From Sphingomonas sp. ATCC 31555 (GTDB lineage: Bacteria > Pseudomonadota > Alphaproteobacteria > Sphingomonadales > Sphingomonadaceae): DNA of 64,000 bases. Of this stretch, positions 1 to 7,805 are shown piece by piece; position 1 is the first letter of the stretch, and each line of letters opens with the position of its first letter. A program made the translations under genes and the position numbers. The stretch is taken from assembly GCF_000282895.1 (NCBI RefSeq), contig NZ_ALBQ01000013.1, positions 62,001 to 126,000 on the forward strand, given 5' to 3'. The notes below the pieces were generated by a model. It ran no database searches, was not told the DNA's origin, and worked only from the letters and a program-made list of their open reading frames with translations.

Positions 1-1910
1 ATGCGCGAGGCGCCGGCGCCGCATTCGTTGCGGCAGAACTGGATCGCGTCATAGTTGAAGGTCTGCGACCATTTGTCGGGGTCGATTGCCGCCCAGCTCT
101 TGGGGGCACCGCTGCCGAACAGCGTGTCCAGCCCGCTGATCTGCCGGGTCAGGCTCGCCAGGCTGGTGCCCGCCGGCAATGCCTGCACGATCGTCTGCGC
201 CGCATAGGGCAGCGAAGTATAGGCGTTGAAGTCGCTGCTGCGAAACTGCACGCCGCCGCGCAGCTTGATCGCGTCGCTGAACGTATAGTCGCCGTTCACT
301 TCGGCGGTCAGGTTATCGGTCTGGTTCTTGGAAGGCTTGCCCTGGAAGCTGAAGCCGCCCAGCACGGTGCCGTCCGGACGGTTTGGCGCGTAGGAGAAAT
401 TGGCCGGGTTCGACACGTCGAAGCCGAAGCCGAGCAGCGGCGTGCTGCGGCCATTGCGGAAATCGACCGAGAAGTTGGGCGTGTCGATCGCGTCCATGAA
501 CGTCTGGAAGCGCTGCGGATTCCACCAGACCGACTGGTTCTTGCCGAAGAACAGGTCGAGCTGGAACTTGTCGCTGAAGCGGTGGCGCAGATTGACGTTG
601 GCCTGCTTGAAATCCGAGGTCCAGCGATCGACCAGCCCTTCGGAGCGGACGTCGACACCGTCGAACAGGCCGTAGATCAGCGCGCCGCTCGAACTGAACT
701 GCGCTTCGCGCACCGACACCATCGGCTGGCCATTGTTGGTGATCGATCGCCCGAACGAAATGCCGGCGATGTAATTGTCGCGCCGCTCCACTTCGAACCG
801 CGAATAGATCGCGTCGACGCTGATGTCGGTATTTTCGTCGGGGCGGAACTGGACGGAGAAGGTGCCGCCCATGCGCTCGGTATCCTGCTCCGAATTCACG
901 TAGCGCGGCAGGCGGGGCAGGAAGGCGCCGCTACCCGGCACGTTGGGCAGGTCCGCGCGGCGCAGATTGGCGATGGTGTTGTACGCCGTCGTGGTGCTGG
1001 TGCGCGGATTGCCGGTGCTGCACTGCGTGGCGGTGGCGCCCTTCACGCCCACCGCCGGGCTCACCGGGGCATAGCCGATCGGGGTGCAGAAGGGTTGGAC
1101 CGGTGCCGGCCCGCTGCCGTCAGGATCGACGCCGTTGGTGTTGGCGGAAAGAATGTCCACCGCCGAATAGCCGACTTCGCGCAGGTGCCGCTTCTGATAG
1201 GCGAAGCTGGCGAGCACGCCGAAGCGGCCATCATCGGATTTCTTGCCGATCAGGATCGAACCGCGCGGATCGACCTGATCGCTGATCTGGTTGTAGACGC
1301 CGCGCGCCGTGGCGGTGAGCGTGAAATCCTTCTTCAGGTCGAGCGGCTTGGGCGCGCTGAGATCGACGGTTGCGCCCAGCGAGCCTTCCTCGACATCGGC
1401 GGAGGTCGTCTTGCGGACCGCCAGCGCCGAGAAGATTTCGGTGGGGAACACGTTGAAGTCGAAGCTGCGGCCCGAATTGCCCGCGCCGTAAATGTCGGAG
1501 GAGCCGGTCTGCGAACTGCCCTCCATTCCGTTGATGCGGACGCGGGTGAAGGCGGCGCCCAGACCGCGGACCGAGATGTTGCGACCTTCGCCGCCATCGC
1601 CGCGGGACAGCGCGACACCGGGAATCCGCTGCATCGATTCGGCCAGGTTGCTGTCCGGGAACTTGCCGATGTCTTCGGCCACGATCGAGTCGATCGCCGC
1701 GGTTTCATTGCGCTTCTGGCTCAACGCGCTGTCGAGCGAGGCGCGGAAGCCGCGGACAACGATTTCCACTTCGTCCTGTGCCGGCGTGCTCGCGGGCGCG
1801 GTCTGTCCCTGCGCGAAGGCCGGCCCGGCCGAAGCGAGCGCGATGGCCACGGCGAACCCGGAGCTGCCGATGCGAATGGCGGTGCTGTGTCGTACGGAAC
1901 GATGCGTCAT
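1..1910 (-). CDS. TonB-dependent receptor, N-terminal part (runs off the left edge)
   Basis: The reading frame is open from the start codon to the window edge, so about 636 N-terminal residues are present and the rest of the barrel is missing. It begins with a signal peptide ending near AFAQ, followed by a TonB-box-like stretch (EVEIVVRG) and a plug domain with the motif DSIVAEDIGKFPDSN, then IPGVALSRGDGGEG and SVRGLG. This pattern is that of the large Xanthomonas/Caulobacter-type TBDRs that import oligosaccharides through the outer membrane with TonB energy. Two ATGs lie side by side (1913 and 1910); an AGGGAGG ribosome site sits only 2 nt before the first and 5 nt before the second, so 1910 is preferred. 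Its placement next to rhamnose genes suggests a rhamnose-containing oligosaccharide as substrate; that is inference. Confidence 0.93.
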   Translation of the reverse strand, partial: MTHRSVRHSTAIRIGSSGFAVAIALASAGPAFAQGQTAPASTPAQDEVEIVVRGFRASLDSALSQKRNETAAIDSIVAEDIGKFPDSNLAESMQRIPGVALSRGDGGEGRNISVRGLGAAFTRVRINGMEGSSQTGSSDIYGAGNSGRSFDFNVFPTEIFSALAVRKTTSADVEEGSLGATVDLSAPKPLDLKKDFTLTATARGVYNQISDQVDPRGSILIGKKSDDGRFGVLASFAYQKRHLREVGYSAVDILSANTNGVDPDGSGPAPVQPFCTPIGYAPVSPAVGVKGATATQCSTGNPRTSTTTAYNTIANLRRADLPNVPGSGAFLPRLPRYVNSEQDTERMGGTFSVQFRPDENTDISVDAIYSRFEVERRDNYIAGISFGRSITNNGQPMVSVREAQFSSSGALIYGLFDGVDVRSEGLVDRWTSDFKQANVNLRHRFSDKFQLDLFFGKNQSVWWNPQRFQTFMDAIDTPNFSVDFRNGRSTPLLGFGFDVSNPANFSYAPNRPDGTVLGGFSFQGKPSKNQTDNLTAEVNGDYTFSDAIKLRGGVQFRSSDFNAYTSLPYAAQTIVQALPAGTSLASLTRQISGLDTLFGSGAPKSWAAIDPDKWSQTFNYDAIQFCRNECGAGASR

Positions 1911-2047
1911 CATCCCCTCCCTTGCTGTGCTGCCGCGTCCGGAATCGGCGCGGCTTGTCTCAATCTACGTCGAGCTGTCCCACAATGTATTACGTAGTTC
2001 CACCATTTCGCCAAGTGCTTTTTCGCTCGCGCCTTCTCGTTTGACGC

Positions 2048-2082
2048 AAAACAGCCCCGCCGCAGGGGTGCGACGGGGCTGT
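2048..2082 (-). terminator. Rho-independent terminator of the IclR-RhaDH-esterase operon
   Basis: Perfect 9-bp inverted arms (ACAGCCCCG at 2051-2059, CGGGGCTGT at 2074-2082) are followed on the minus strand by a short T run (AAA on the plus strand at 2048-2050). It lies just past the stop of the leftward esterase gene. Confidence 0.8.
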
Positions 2083-2108
2083 GTATCGGCGGAAAGGTGG
2101 TGTTCCGA

Positions 2109-2897
2109 TCAGTGGCAGGCGGTGCTGCCAAGCGCGTTGGTGCGGGTCAGATCCGGTCGTTCGGGCAGCACCTTCTCGGCGATCGGCAGCTTCAGGTTCT
2201 TCAGTTCCTGGGCGACCAGATCGGCGATGGCACGGGCGCCGACTTCGCTGAAATGGGTGTCGTCGTCGACGCCCTTGGGGAAGCCCGGCGCCTTGTCCTC
2301 GGGCTTGAGGTGAAGGTACAGCGCGCGCGATCCTTCAGGCCCCAGGCGCTGGACCAGTTCGGCCGAGCGCGCCTCCAGGTCGAGCAACGGCGTGTTGGTG
2401 CTGGACACCAGCGCGCGCATCACCTCGCTATAGGCAGCGAAATCGGCCTTCACCCGCGTGCCGTCGAAGCTGCGGCGCACCGGCGGAGTGACGAGCACCG
2501 GCACCAGTCCGTGGCCGCGCGCCTCCCAGATCATCCGCAACAGGTTGTCGCGGTACAGCGTCGCTGCCGGCGCATAGCGTTCGGGCTTGGTGGTGCTCGA
2601 ATCGTTGTGGCCGAACTGGATCAGCACCACGTCGCCCGGCTTGGCTTCGGCGATCAGCGAATCCCACCGCCCCTCGGCGATGAACGACTTGGTGCTGCGC
2701 CCGCCGATCGCGCGGTTCACCACCACCGTATCGGGCTGGAGGCCGCAGGGCAGCATCTGCCCCCAGCCGCTCTGCGGATAGCGATCGGCCTTATAGACTT
2801 GCGCGGTCGAATCGCTGGCGATGAACAATCGATCCTGGGCGCAGGCGGGCGCGGCGAAGGCCAGGGTCGCCGCAGCGGCGAGCAGCACCCGCCTCAT
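2109..2897 (-). CDS. Secreted SGNH/GDSL esterase, rhamnogalacturonan acetylesterase type (CE12)
   Basis: The protein has 262 residues with a signal peptide ending about residue 20 (ACAQ). SGNH blocks are visible: block I ASDST with the nucleophile Ser30, block II Gly in NRAIGGRST (61-69), block III GHND (96-99) and block V DDTH with His215. This spacing and the GHND signature match CE12 rhamnogalacturonan acetylesterases (RgaE/RhgT/YesT), which remove acetyl groups from pectic rhamnogalacturonan outside the cytoplasm. The ATG overlaps the stop of the upstream dehydrogenase by 4 bp (ATGA), so the two are translationally coupled. Longer upstream starts would lie inside the dehydrogenase and lack the signal peptide. 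Exact substrate is inferred from family and neighbourhood. Confidence 0.88.
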   Translation of the reverse strand: MRRVLLAAAATLAFAAPACAQDRLFIASDSTAQVYKADRYPQSGWGQMLPCGLQPDTVVVNRAIGGRSTKSFIAEGRWDSLIAEAKPGDVVLIQFGHNDSSTTKPERYAPAATLYRDNLLRMIWEARGHGLVPVLVTPPVRRSFDGTRVKADFAAYSEVMRALVSSTNTPLLDLEARSAELVQRLGPEGSRALYLHLKPEDKAPGFPKGVDDDTHFSEVGARAIADLVAQELKNLKLPIAEKVLPERPDLTRTNALGSTACH

Positions 2898-3658
2898 TGC
2901 AGGTTCACGAACGCGCCGCCATCGACCAGCAGCGCGGCGCCGGTGACATAGGCTGCCATGTCGGAGGCGAGGAAGACGATCGGCCCTGCCAGATCCTCTG
3001 GCTGGCCCAGCCGCCCGAGCGGCACCCGGCCTTCCATGTATTTGCGCTTTTCCTCGTCGGCGAGATCGTCCTTGTTGATCTCGGTGAGGATGGTGCCCGG
3101 CAGCACCGAATTGCAGCGGATGCCGTGCCGGCCGAGCGCGATGGCGGCGGACTGCATCAGCGAATGCAGCCCCGCCTTGGTGGGGGTGTAGTGCGTTTGA
3201 TACTCGCCGCCGACCAGCGCCGAAATCGAGGAAACAGCGACGATCGCGCCGCCATGGCCCTGCGCTACCATCTGGCGGGCTGCCGCCTGGCACATGAAAT
3301 AGCCGCCGAGCAGGTTCACCTGCATGGTCCGCTGCACCGTTTCCACCGGCATGTCGAGGAACGCATGGAAGGGGCAGATGCCTGCGTTGGAGACCATCGC
3401 GTCGAGCTTGCCGAACGCCTCCACCGCGCGGGCAACGAAGTCTCCCGCCGTGGCGGGATCGGCGACATCGCCCTTCACCGCCAGCGCGCGCCGGCCCATC
3501 GCCTCGATCGCGGCGACCACGGCTGCGGCATCGTCATCGCGGCTGTGATAGTTGATCGCCACATCGGCGCCGGCTTCCGCCGCCCCGATCGCGGCGGCGC
3601 GGCCGATGCCGGTCGACCCGCCGGTCACGACGACGCTCTTCCCCTCCAACAGCTTCAC
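2894..3658 (-). CDS. L-rhamnose 1-dehydrogenase (SDR family, LRA1/RhaD type)
   Basis: A 254-residue short-chain dehydrogenase with the nucleotide motif TGGSTGIG (12-19), NAG (91-93), the catalytic Ser about 144, Tyr157 and Lys161 (YTPTK), and the C-terminus VDGGAFVNLQ. The segment NAGICPFHAFLDMP and the region around HYTPTKAGLHSLMQS closely resemble the L-rhamnose dehydrogenases described from Azotobacter and Sphingomonas, recalled from memory. It would oxidise L-rhamnose to L-rhamnono-1,4-lactone with NAD(P)+, the first step of the non-phosphorylating route. The start is GTG, 4 nt after AAGGAGAG; no in-frame ATG is better placed. It lies 14 bp after the IclR gene and overlaps the esterase gene by 4 bp. 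Confidence 0.9.
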   Translation of the reverse strand: MKLLEGKSVVVTGGSTGIGRAAAIGAAEAGADVAINYHSRDDDAAAVVAAIEAMGRRALAVKGDVADPATAGDFVARAVEAFGKLDAMVSNAGICPFHAFLDMPVETVQRTMQVNLLGGYFMCQAAARQMVAQGHGGAIVAVSSISALVGGEYQTHYTPTKAGLHSLMQSAAIALGRHGIRCNSVLPGTILTEINKDDLADEEKRKYMEGRVPLGRLGQPEDLAGPIVFLASDMAAYVTGAALLVDGGAFVNLQ

Positions 3659-3672
3659 ATCACTCTCCTTGT

Positions 3673-4509
3673 CTAGCGTGGTTTTCGGGCACGCGGGCGC
3701 ATCTCCGCGCTCCAGCCCAGATCGGTGCTGATCGCCTGCGCCGTGCCGCGCACCTGCGCGCTCAGCGTCGCCATGCGATCATCGTCCATATATTGCGCCG
3801 CGCTCGATACGCTGATCGCCGCAACGATGCGGCCGGAGACGTCGCGCACCGGCGCCGCCACGCAGCGGATCAGATCCTCATTCTCCTCCAAGTCGAAGGC
3901 ATGACCGGCCTGGGCATAGGCGCGCATCCGATCGAACCACAGGCCCTGTTCGGTATGTTGTTGCCCGCGGCCGGCATCCGCGGCGTAGAGCCGTTGCCAT
4001 TCGCCTTCCGCCGCGTCGATCAGCAGCGCCTTGCCCAGCCCGGTGGAGGTCAGCGGCTGGCGATCGCCGATCCGGCTGGAGATTTCCACGCGGCGGCGAC
4101 CCGGGATCTTGTCGAGATAAAGGGCCAGGTCGCCGTCCATCCGGCCGAGATGCACCGTATCCTCGGTCTCCGCCGCCAGCGATTCCATGCGCGGCCGGGC
4201 AATCTGGACGATGTCCGCCTGGCTCTGCGCCAGAAAGCCGAGCTGGATCAGCTTCGGCCCCAGCTGATAGCCGTCGCGCGGCAGATAGCTCAGGAATCCG
4301 CGGTCGATCAGCGCGTTGGCCAGCCGGTGCGTCGTCGAGCGGGTCAGCCCCATCCGCTGCGACAGTTCGGCCAGCTTTACCGGGCCTTCGATCACCTTGT
4401 CGAGCATGTCCAGCCCGCGAACGAGCGTCTGGCTGCCCTGGATCTTGGCGCCCCCGGCGGATGCCGGGGCGCCATCCGCGCTTTCTGTATTTGACGTGGA
4501 GCGTTCCAT
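3673..4509 (-). CDS. IclR-family transcriptional regulator of the rhamnose block
   Basis: The 278-residue product has an N-terminal winged helix (LAELSQRMGLTRSTTHRLAN) and a C-terminal IclR effector domain (LGKALLID, RCVAAPVRD, AAISVSSAAQYM). IclR proteins bind small carboxylates or sugars and act as repressors or activators. The gene heads the operon IclR-RhaDH-esterase and stands back to back with rhmD, so it most likely controls both transcription units; a rhamnose intermediate such as rhamnonate or keto-deoxyrhamnonate would be a reasonable effector (inference). The ATG at 4509 is used here; a TTG three bases upstream is also possible, and an AGGA element 9 nt before the ATG fits either. 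Confidence 0.9.
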   Translation of the reverse strand: MERSTSNTESADGAPASAGGAKIQGSQTLVRGLDMLDKVIEGPVKLAELSQRMGLTRSTTHRLANALIDRGFLSYLPRDGYQLGPKLIQLGFLAQSQADIVQIARPRMESLAAETEDTVHLGRMDGDLALYLDKIPGRRRVEISSRIGDRQPLTSTGLGKALLIDAAEGEWQRLYAADAGRGQQHTEQGLWFDRMRAYAQAGHAFDLEENEDLIRCVAAPVRDVSGRIVAAISVSSAAQYMDDDRMATLSAQVRGTAQAISTDLGWSAEMRPRARKPR

Positions 4510-4702
4510 CAATTAACATCCTATCCCATAAAGTGAGAAAGTAAAGCTTCAGGAGGATGCCGGGCAGCCGAGCAAGGCTGCGATCCACCCGCACATCTTG
4601 GTCGCTCGCGTACCATATACTGGCATCGCGCGCGCCAGAATTTCACATTGTCGGAAACCGTCCAGCCATCTGGGATGGACGTCAAAAGGGAAGCGTCGAG
4701 CC
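4510..4702. promoter_or_regulatory. Divergent promoter region between the IclR gene and rhmD
   Basis: This 193-bp stretch separates the leftward IclR operon from the rightward rhmD operon. It holds the AT-richest sequence of the neighbourhood near 4511-4550. At 4647-4663 it carries TTGTCGGA-n5-TCC, which resembles the half of a palindrome in front of the second TBDR at 7609-7627. No convincing -35/-10 pair could be fixed by eye. Confidence 0.5.
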
Positions 4703-5893
4703 GTGGTAGCCGGACTCTCCAAGATCAAGCATGTACGCGCCTATACCGTTCGCGGCGGCGGCGCCGATTATCACGACCAGGGCGCAGGCCATTGGATCGA
4801 CGATCACATCGCGACACCGATGGCGCGCTATCCCGAGTACCGCCAGTCGCGGCAGAGCTTCGGCATCAACGTGCTGGGCACGCTGATCGTCGAGATCGAG
4901 GCCGAGGACGGCACGATCGGCTTCGCCGTCACCACCGGGGGCGAGCCGGCCTGCTATATCGTGGAGAAGCACCTCGCCCGCTTCCTAGAGGGGCGTAGTC
5001 CCACCGAGTATGAGAAGATCTGGGACCAGATGTACTTCTCGACGCAATATTACGGGCGCAAGGGGCTGGTGGTGAACGCCATCTCCGGCGTCGATCTGGC
5101 GCTGTGGGACCTGCTGGGCAAGCTGCGCGGCGAGCCGGTCTACCACATGCTCGGCGGCGCGGTGCGCGACGAGCTGCAATTCTATGCCACCGGCGCGCGG
5201 CCGGACATCGCCAAGGAACTCGGCTTCATCGGCGGCAAGCTGCCGCTGCACCACGGCCCGGCCGAGGGCATCGAGGGGCTGAAGAAGAACATCGCCGAGC
5301 TGGCCGAGATGCGGTCGCGCGTCGGGCCCGATTTCTGGCTGATGTGGGATTGCTGGATGGCGCTCGACGTCGACTATGCCACCCGCCTCGCCATCGCCGC
5401 GCACGAGCATGGTCTGAAGTGGATCGAGGAGGCGATCAGCCCCGACGATTACTGGGGCTATGCCGAGCTCAAGCGCAACGTGCCCAAGGGCATGCTGGTC
5501 ACCACCGGCGAGCATGAAGCGACCCGCTGGGGCTTCCGCATGCTGCTGGATATGGATTGCTGCGACATCCTCCAGCCGGACGTGGGCTGGTGCGGCGGCG
5601 TAACCGAATTGCTCAAGATCTCGGCGCTGGCCGATGCGCGCGGCAAGCTGGTCGTGCCGCATGGTTCGTCGGTCTACAGCTACCACTTCGTCATCACCCG
5701 CCACAACTCGCCCTTTGCCGAGTTCCTGATGATGCATCCCGGGCCCACCGAGGTGGTGCCGATGTTCCATCCGCAATTGCTGGGCGAGCCCGTGCCGCAG
5801 AACGGCCGGCTCCGCGCGAGCGCGCTCGACCAGCCCGGCTTCGGCGTCGAGCTCAATCGCGAGCTGTCGATGCATCGTCCCTATACGCACTGA
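4703..5893 (+). CDS. rhmD: L-rhamnonate dehydratase
   Basis: A 396-residue enolase-superfamily enzyme (EC 4.2.1.90) that dehydrates L-rhamnonate to 2-keto-3-deoxy-L-rhamnonate in the cytoplasm. Long stretches correspond to Escherichia coli RhmD as remembered: [56 protein letters not shown] and PGFGVELNR. Metal ligands Asp216 (WDCWM), Glu242 (WIEEA), Glu270 (TGEHE) and the catalytic His320 (VPHGSS) are all present. The start chosen is GTG at 4703, which gives the family length of about 400; an upstream TTG at 4598 would add 35 residues without similarity. The stop lies 8 bp before the next SDR gene, so the two are one operon. Confidence 0.95.
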   Translation: MVAGLSKIKHVRAYTVRGGGADYHDQGAGHWIDDHIATPMARYPEYRQSRQSFGINVLGTLIVEIEAEDGTIGFAVTTGGEPACYIVEKHLARFLEGRSPTEYEKIWDQMYFSTQYYGRKGLVVNAISGVDLALWDLLGKLRGEPVYHMLGGAVRDELQFYATGARPDIAKELGFIGGKLPLHHGPAEGIEGLKKNIAELAEMRSRVGPDFWLMWDCWMALDVDYATRLAIAAHEHGLKWIEEAISPDDYWGYAELKRNVPKGMLVTTGEHEATRWGFRMLLDMDCCDILQPDVGWCGGVTELLKISALADARGKLVVPHGSSVYSYHFVITRHNSPFAEFLMMHPGPTEVVPMFHPQLLGEPVPQNGRLRASALDQPGFGVELNRELSMHRPYTH

Positions 5894-5901
5894 GAGATTC
5901 C

Positions 5902-6651
5902 ATGAACGCATATGCAGGACGTTTCGCCGGACGCTCGGCGGTGATCACGGGCGGTGCTTCCGGCCTGGGGCTGGCAGTCGCGCGGCGGCTGGTGGCGGAA
6001 GGCGGCAGGGTCGCGCTGTGGGATCTCAATCCCGATCAGCTGGCGTTGGCGGCCAACGCGCTGGGAGGCGCGCATACCGAGCAGCTCGACGTATCCGATG
6101 CCGCCGCGGTCGCGCGCGCGGCAGACGCATCGGCGGCGGCGCTGGGCACGATCGATATCCTGATCTGCTCCGCCGGCATTACGGGGGCGACCGTTCCCGT
6201 CCACGAATTCCCGCTCGATAGCTGGGCCCGCGTGATCGACATCAACCTGAACGGCCTGTTCTATTGTTGCCGGGCGGTGGTGCCGCACATGCTGGCGAAC
6301 GGCTATGGCCGCATCGTCAACGTGGCGTCGGTGGCCGGCAAGGAAGGCAATCCCAATGCCTCGGCCTATTCGGCGTCCAAGGCCGGCGTGATCGGCTTCA
6401 CCAAGTCGCTCGGCAAGGAACTCGCCGGCAAGGGCGTGATCGCCAACGCGCTGACCCCCGCGACGTTCGAAAGCCCGATCCTGTCGCAGCTGCCGCCCAG
6501 CCAGGTCGAGTATATGCGCTCGAAGATCCCGATGGGCCGACTGGGCGAGGCCGAGGAAAGCGCCGCGATGATCCTGTTCATGGCGAGCGAGGAATGCAGC
6601 TTCACCACCGCCTCGACCTTCGACACCTCGGGGGGGCGGACCACCTATTGA
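5902..6651 (+). CDS. SDR dehydrogenase, probable 2-keto-3-deoxy-L-rhamnonate 4-dehydrogenase (LRA5 type)
   Basis: The 249-residue product shows TGGASGLG (16-23), Ser143, Tyr156 and Lys160 (YSASK) and ends in FDTSGGRTTY, a tail seen in sugar-acid dehydrogenases of this family. In the Sphingomonas rhamnose route described by Watanabe and Makino, LRA5 oxidises keto-deoxyrhamnonate to 2,4-diketo-3-deoxyrhamnonate, which LRA6 then cleaves to pyruvate and lactate. The position directly after rhmD supports this role. No LRA6-like (FAH-fold) gene or aldolase is in the window, so the last step must be encoded elsewhere. Substrate is inferred; SDR membership is certain. Confidence 0.85.
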   Translation: MNAYAGRFAGRSAVITGGASGLGLAVARRLVAEGGRVALWDLNPDQLALAANALGGAHTEQLDVSDAAAVARAADASAAALGTIDILICSAGITGATVPVHEFPLDSWARVIDINLNGLFYCCRAVVPHMLANGYGRIVNVASVAGKEGNPNASAYSASKAGVIGFTKSLGKELAGKGVIANALTPATFESPILSQLPPSQVEYMRSKIPMGRLGEAEESAAMILFMASEECSFTTASTFDTSGGRTTY

Positions 6652-6675
6652 GGGTGATCCCGGAGAGAGGATAAG

Positions 6676-7578
6676 ATGGCCCGCGACCTGCCGTTCGTCG
6701 ATGCGCATGTGCATCTCTGGGATCTCGCGCATATTTCCTATCCCTGGCTGACCCCGCCCTTCGGCGAGGACGGTCCCAATGGCAGCGTCGCGCCGATCGC
6801 GCATACCTATCTGCTCGACGACTATCTGGCCGATGCGGGGGGCTGGGACGTGCGCGGTATCGTCCATGTCGATGCCGGTGCCGCGCCCGAGGCGGCGCTG
6901 GCCGAAACCGAATGGCTGCAGGCGATGGCCGATGCGCGCGGCATGCCCAACGCGATCATCGCCTTCGCCGCACTCGACGGTCCCGATGTCGATACGCTGC
7001 TCGCCGCCCATGCCCGGCACCCGGCGGTGCGCGGCATCCGCCACATCGTCAACTGGCATCCCGATCCGCGGCGCAGCTATACCGCGCGCGACGTGACGCA
7101 GGACGAAGCCTGGGCGCGGGGTTTCGCGCGGCTCGGCCGCTACGGGCTCAGCTTCGATCTTCAGGCCTATCCGGGCCAGTTCGAAGCGCTCGCCCGCCTG
7201 ATCGCGCGGCACCCGGAGACGCAGGTGATCGTCAACCATACCGGCATGGCAGTGCCCGGCGAATGGGAAGGCTGGCGGGCGGGCATGCGGGCGCTGGCGG
7301 CGCTGCCCAATGTCGCGACCAAGCTTTCGGGCATGGGCTTCACCCATCGGCCGTGGCGGCTCGAGCAGATCCGCGAATACATTCTGGAAGCGATCGACCT
7401 GTTCGGCGCCGATCGCGCAATGTTCGCCAGCGATTTCCCGACGGACAAGTTGTTCGGCAGCTTCGCCGCGCATCTCGATGCCTATGCGGCAATCACCGCC
7501 GACTTTGGGCGGGAAGAGCGAATCGCGCTGTTCGCCGGCAACGCCAACCGCATCTATCGACTGGGCCTCCAGCTCTAG
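6676..7578 (+). CDS. Amidohydrolase-fold lactonase (COG3618), probable L-rhamnono-1,4-lactonase
   Basis: A 300-residue TIM-barrel metal hydrolase with the N-terminal HVH pair (His11, His13), His188 (VNHTG) and Asp253 (ASDFPTD), the normal metal and catalytic residues of the amidohydrolase_2/COG3618 family. That family contains L-fuconolactonase and L-rhamnono-gamma-lactonase. Opening of the rhamnonolactone made by the dehydrogenase at 2894-3658 fits the only missing step before RhmD. It has a good ribosome site (GAGAGGATAAG) and follows the SDR by 24 bp. Function as a rhamnonolactonase is inferred from context. Confidence 0.82.
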   Translation: MARDLPFVDAHVHLWDLAHISYPWLTPPFGEDGPNGSVAPIAHTYLLDDYLADAGGWDVRGIVHVDAGAAPEAALAETEWLQAMADARGMPNAIIAFAALDGPDVDTLLAAHARHPAVRGIRHIVNWHPDPRRSYTARDVTQDEAWARGFARLGRYGLSFDLQAYPGQFEALARLIARHPETQVIVNHTGMAVPGEWEGWRAGMRALAALPNVATKLSGMGFTHRPWRLEQIREYILEAIDLFGADRAMFASDFPTDKLFGSFAAHLDAYAAITADFGREERIALFAGNANRIYRLGLQL

Positions 7579-7612
7579 CTGCAGGCACATTGTCGGCGGC
7601 GTACGGCTTTGT

Positions 7613-7627
7613 CGGACAATTTGTCCG
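7613..7627. promoter_or_regulatory. 15-bp perfect palindrome upstream of the second TBDR, possible operator
   Basis: CGGACAA-T-TTGTCCG is a perfect inverted repeat in the 227-bp gap between the lactonase and the TBDR gene. The preceding bases read TTGTCGG twice (near 7590 and 7609), and a similar TTGTCGGA lies upstream of rhmD. An IclR-type site is possible; this is a visual match only. Confidence 0.45.
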
Positions 7628-7805
7628 GCATTTCGCGCACCATCTTGCGCGGCGACGAAAAACTGATATCGTTCTAACAAGTGAATTAGAAGTTCACAAT
7701 GTGGGACAAGAGCCAAAGAGCTCAATGCCCGGGAGCAAGGCGGAGCGGCGCGCCGGGGAGGCGCACTGCACGGGAACCGCCAGCGAGAGCTAGGAGAGGG
7801 AAGAC

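Noticed and set aside
2097..3676. Rightward frames opposite the esterase and rhamnose dehydrogenase
   Set aside because: Composition is Arg/His-rich and the minus-strand genes are firmly identified.
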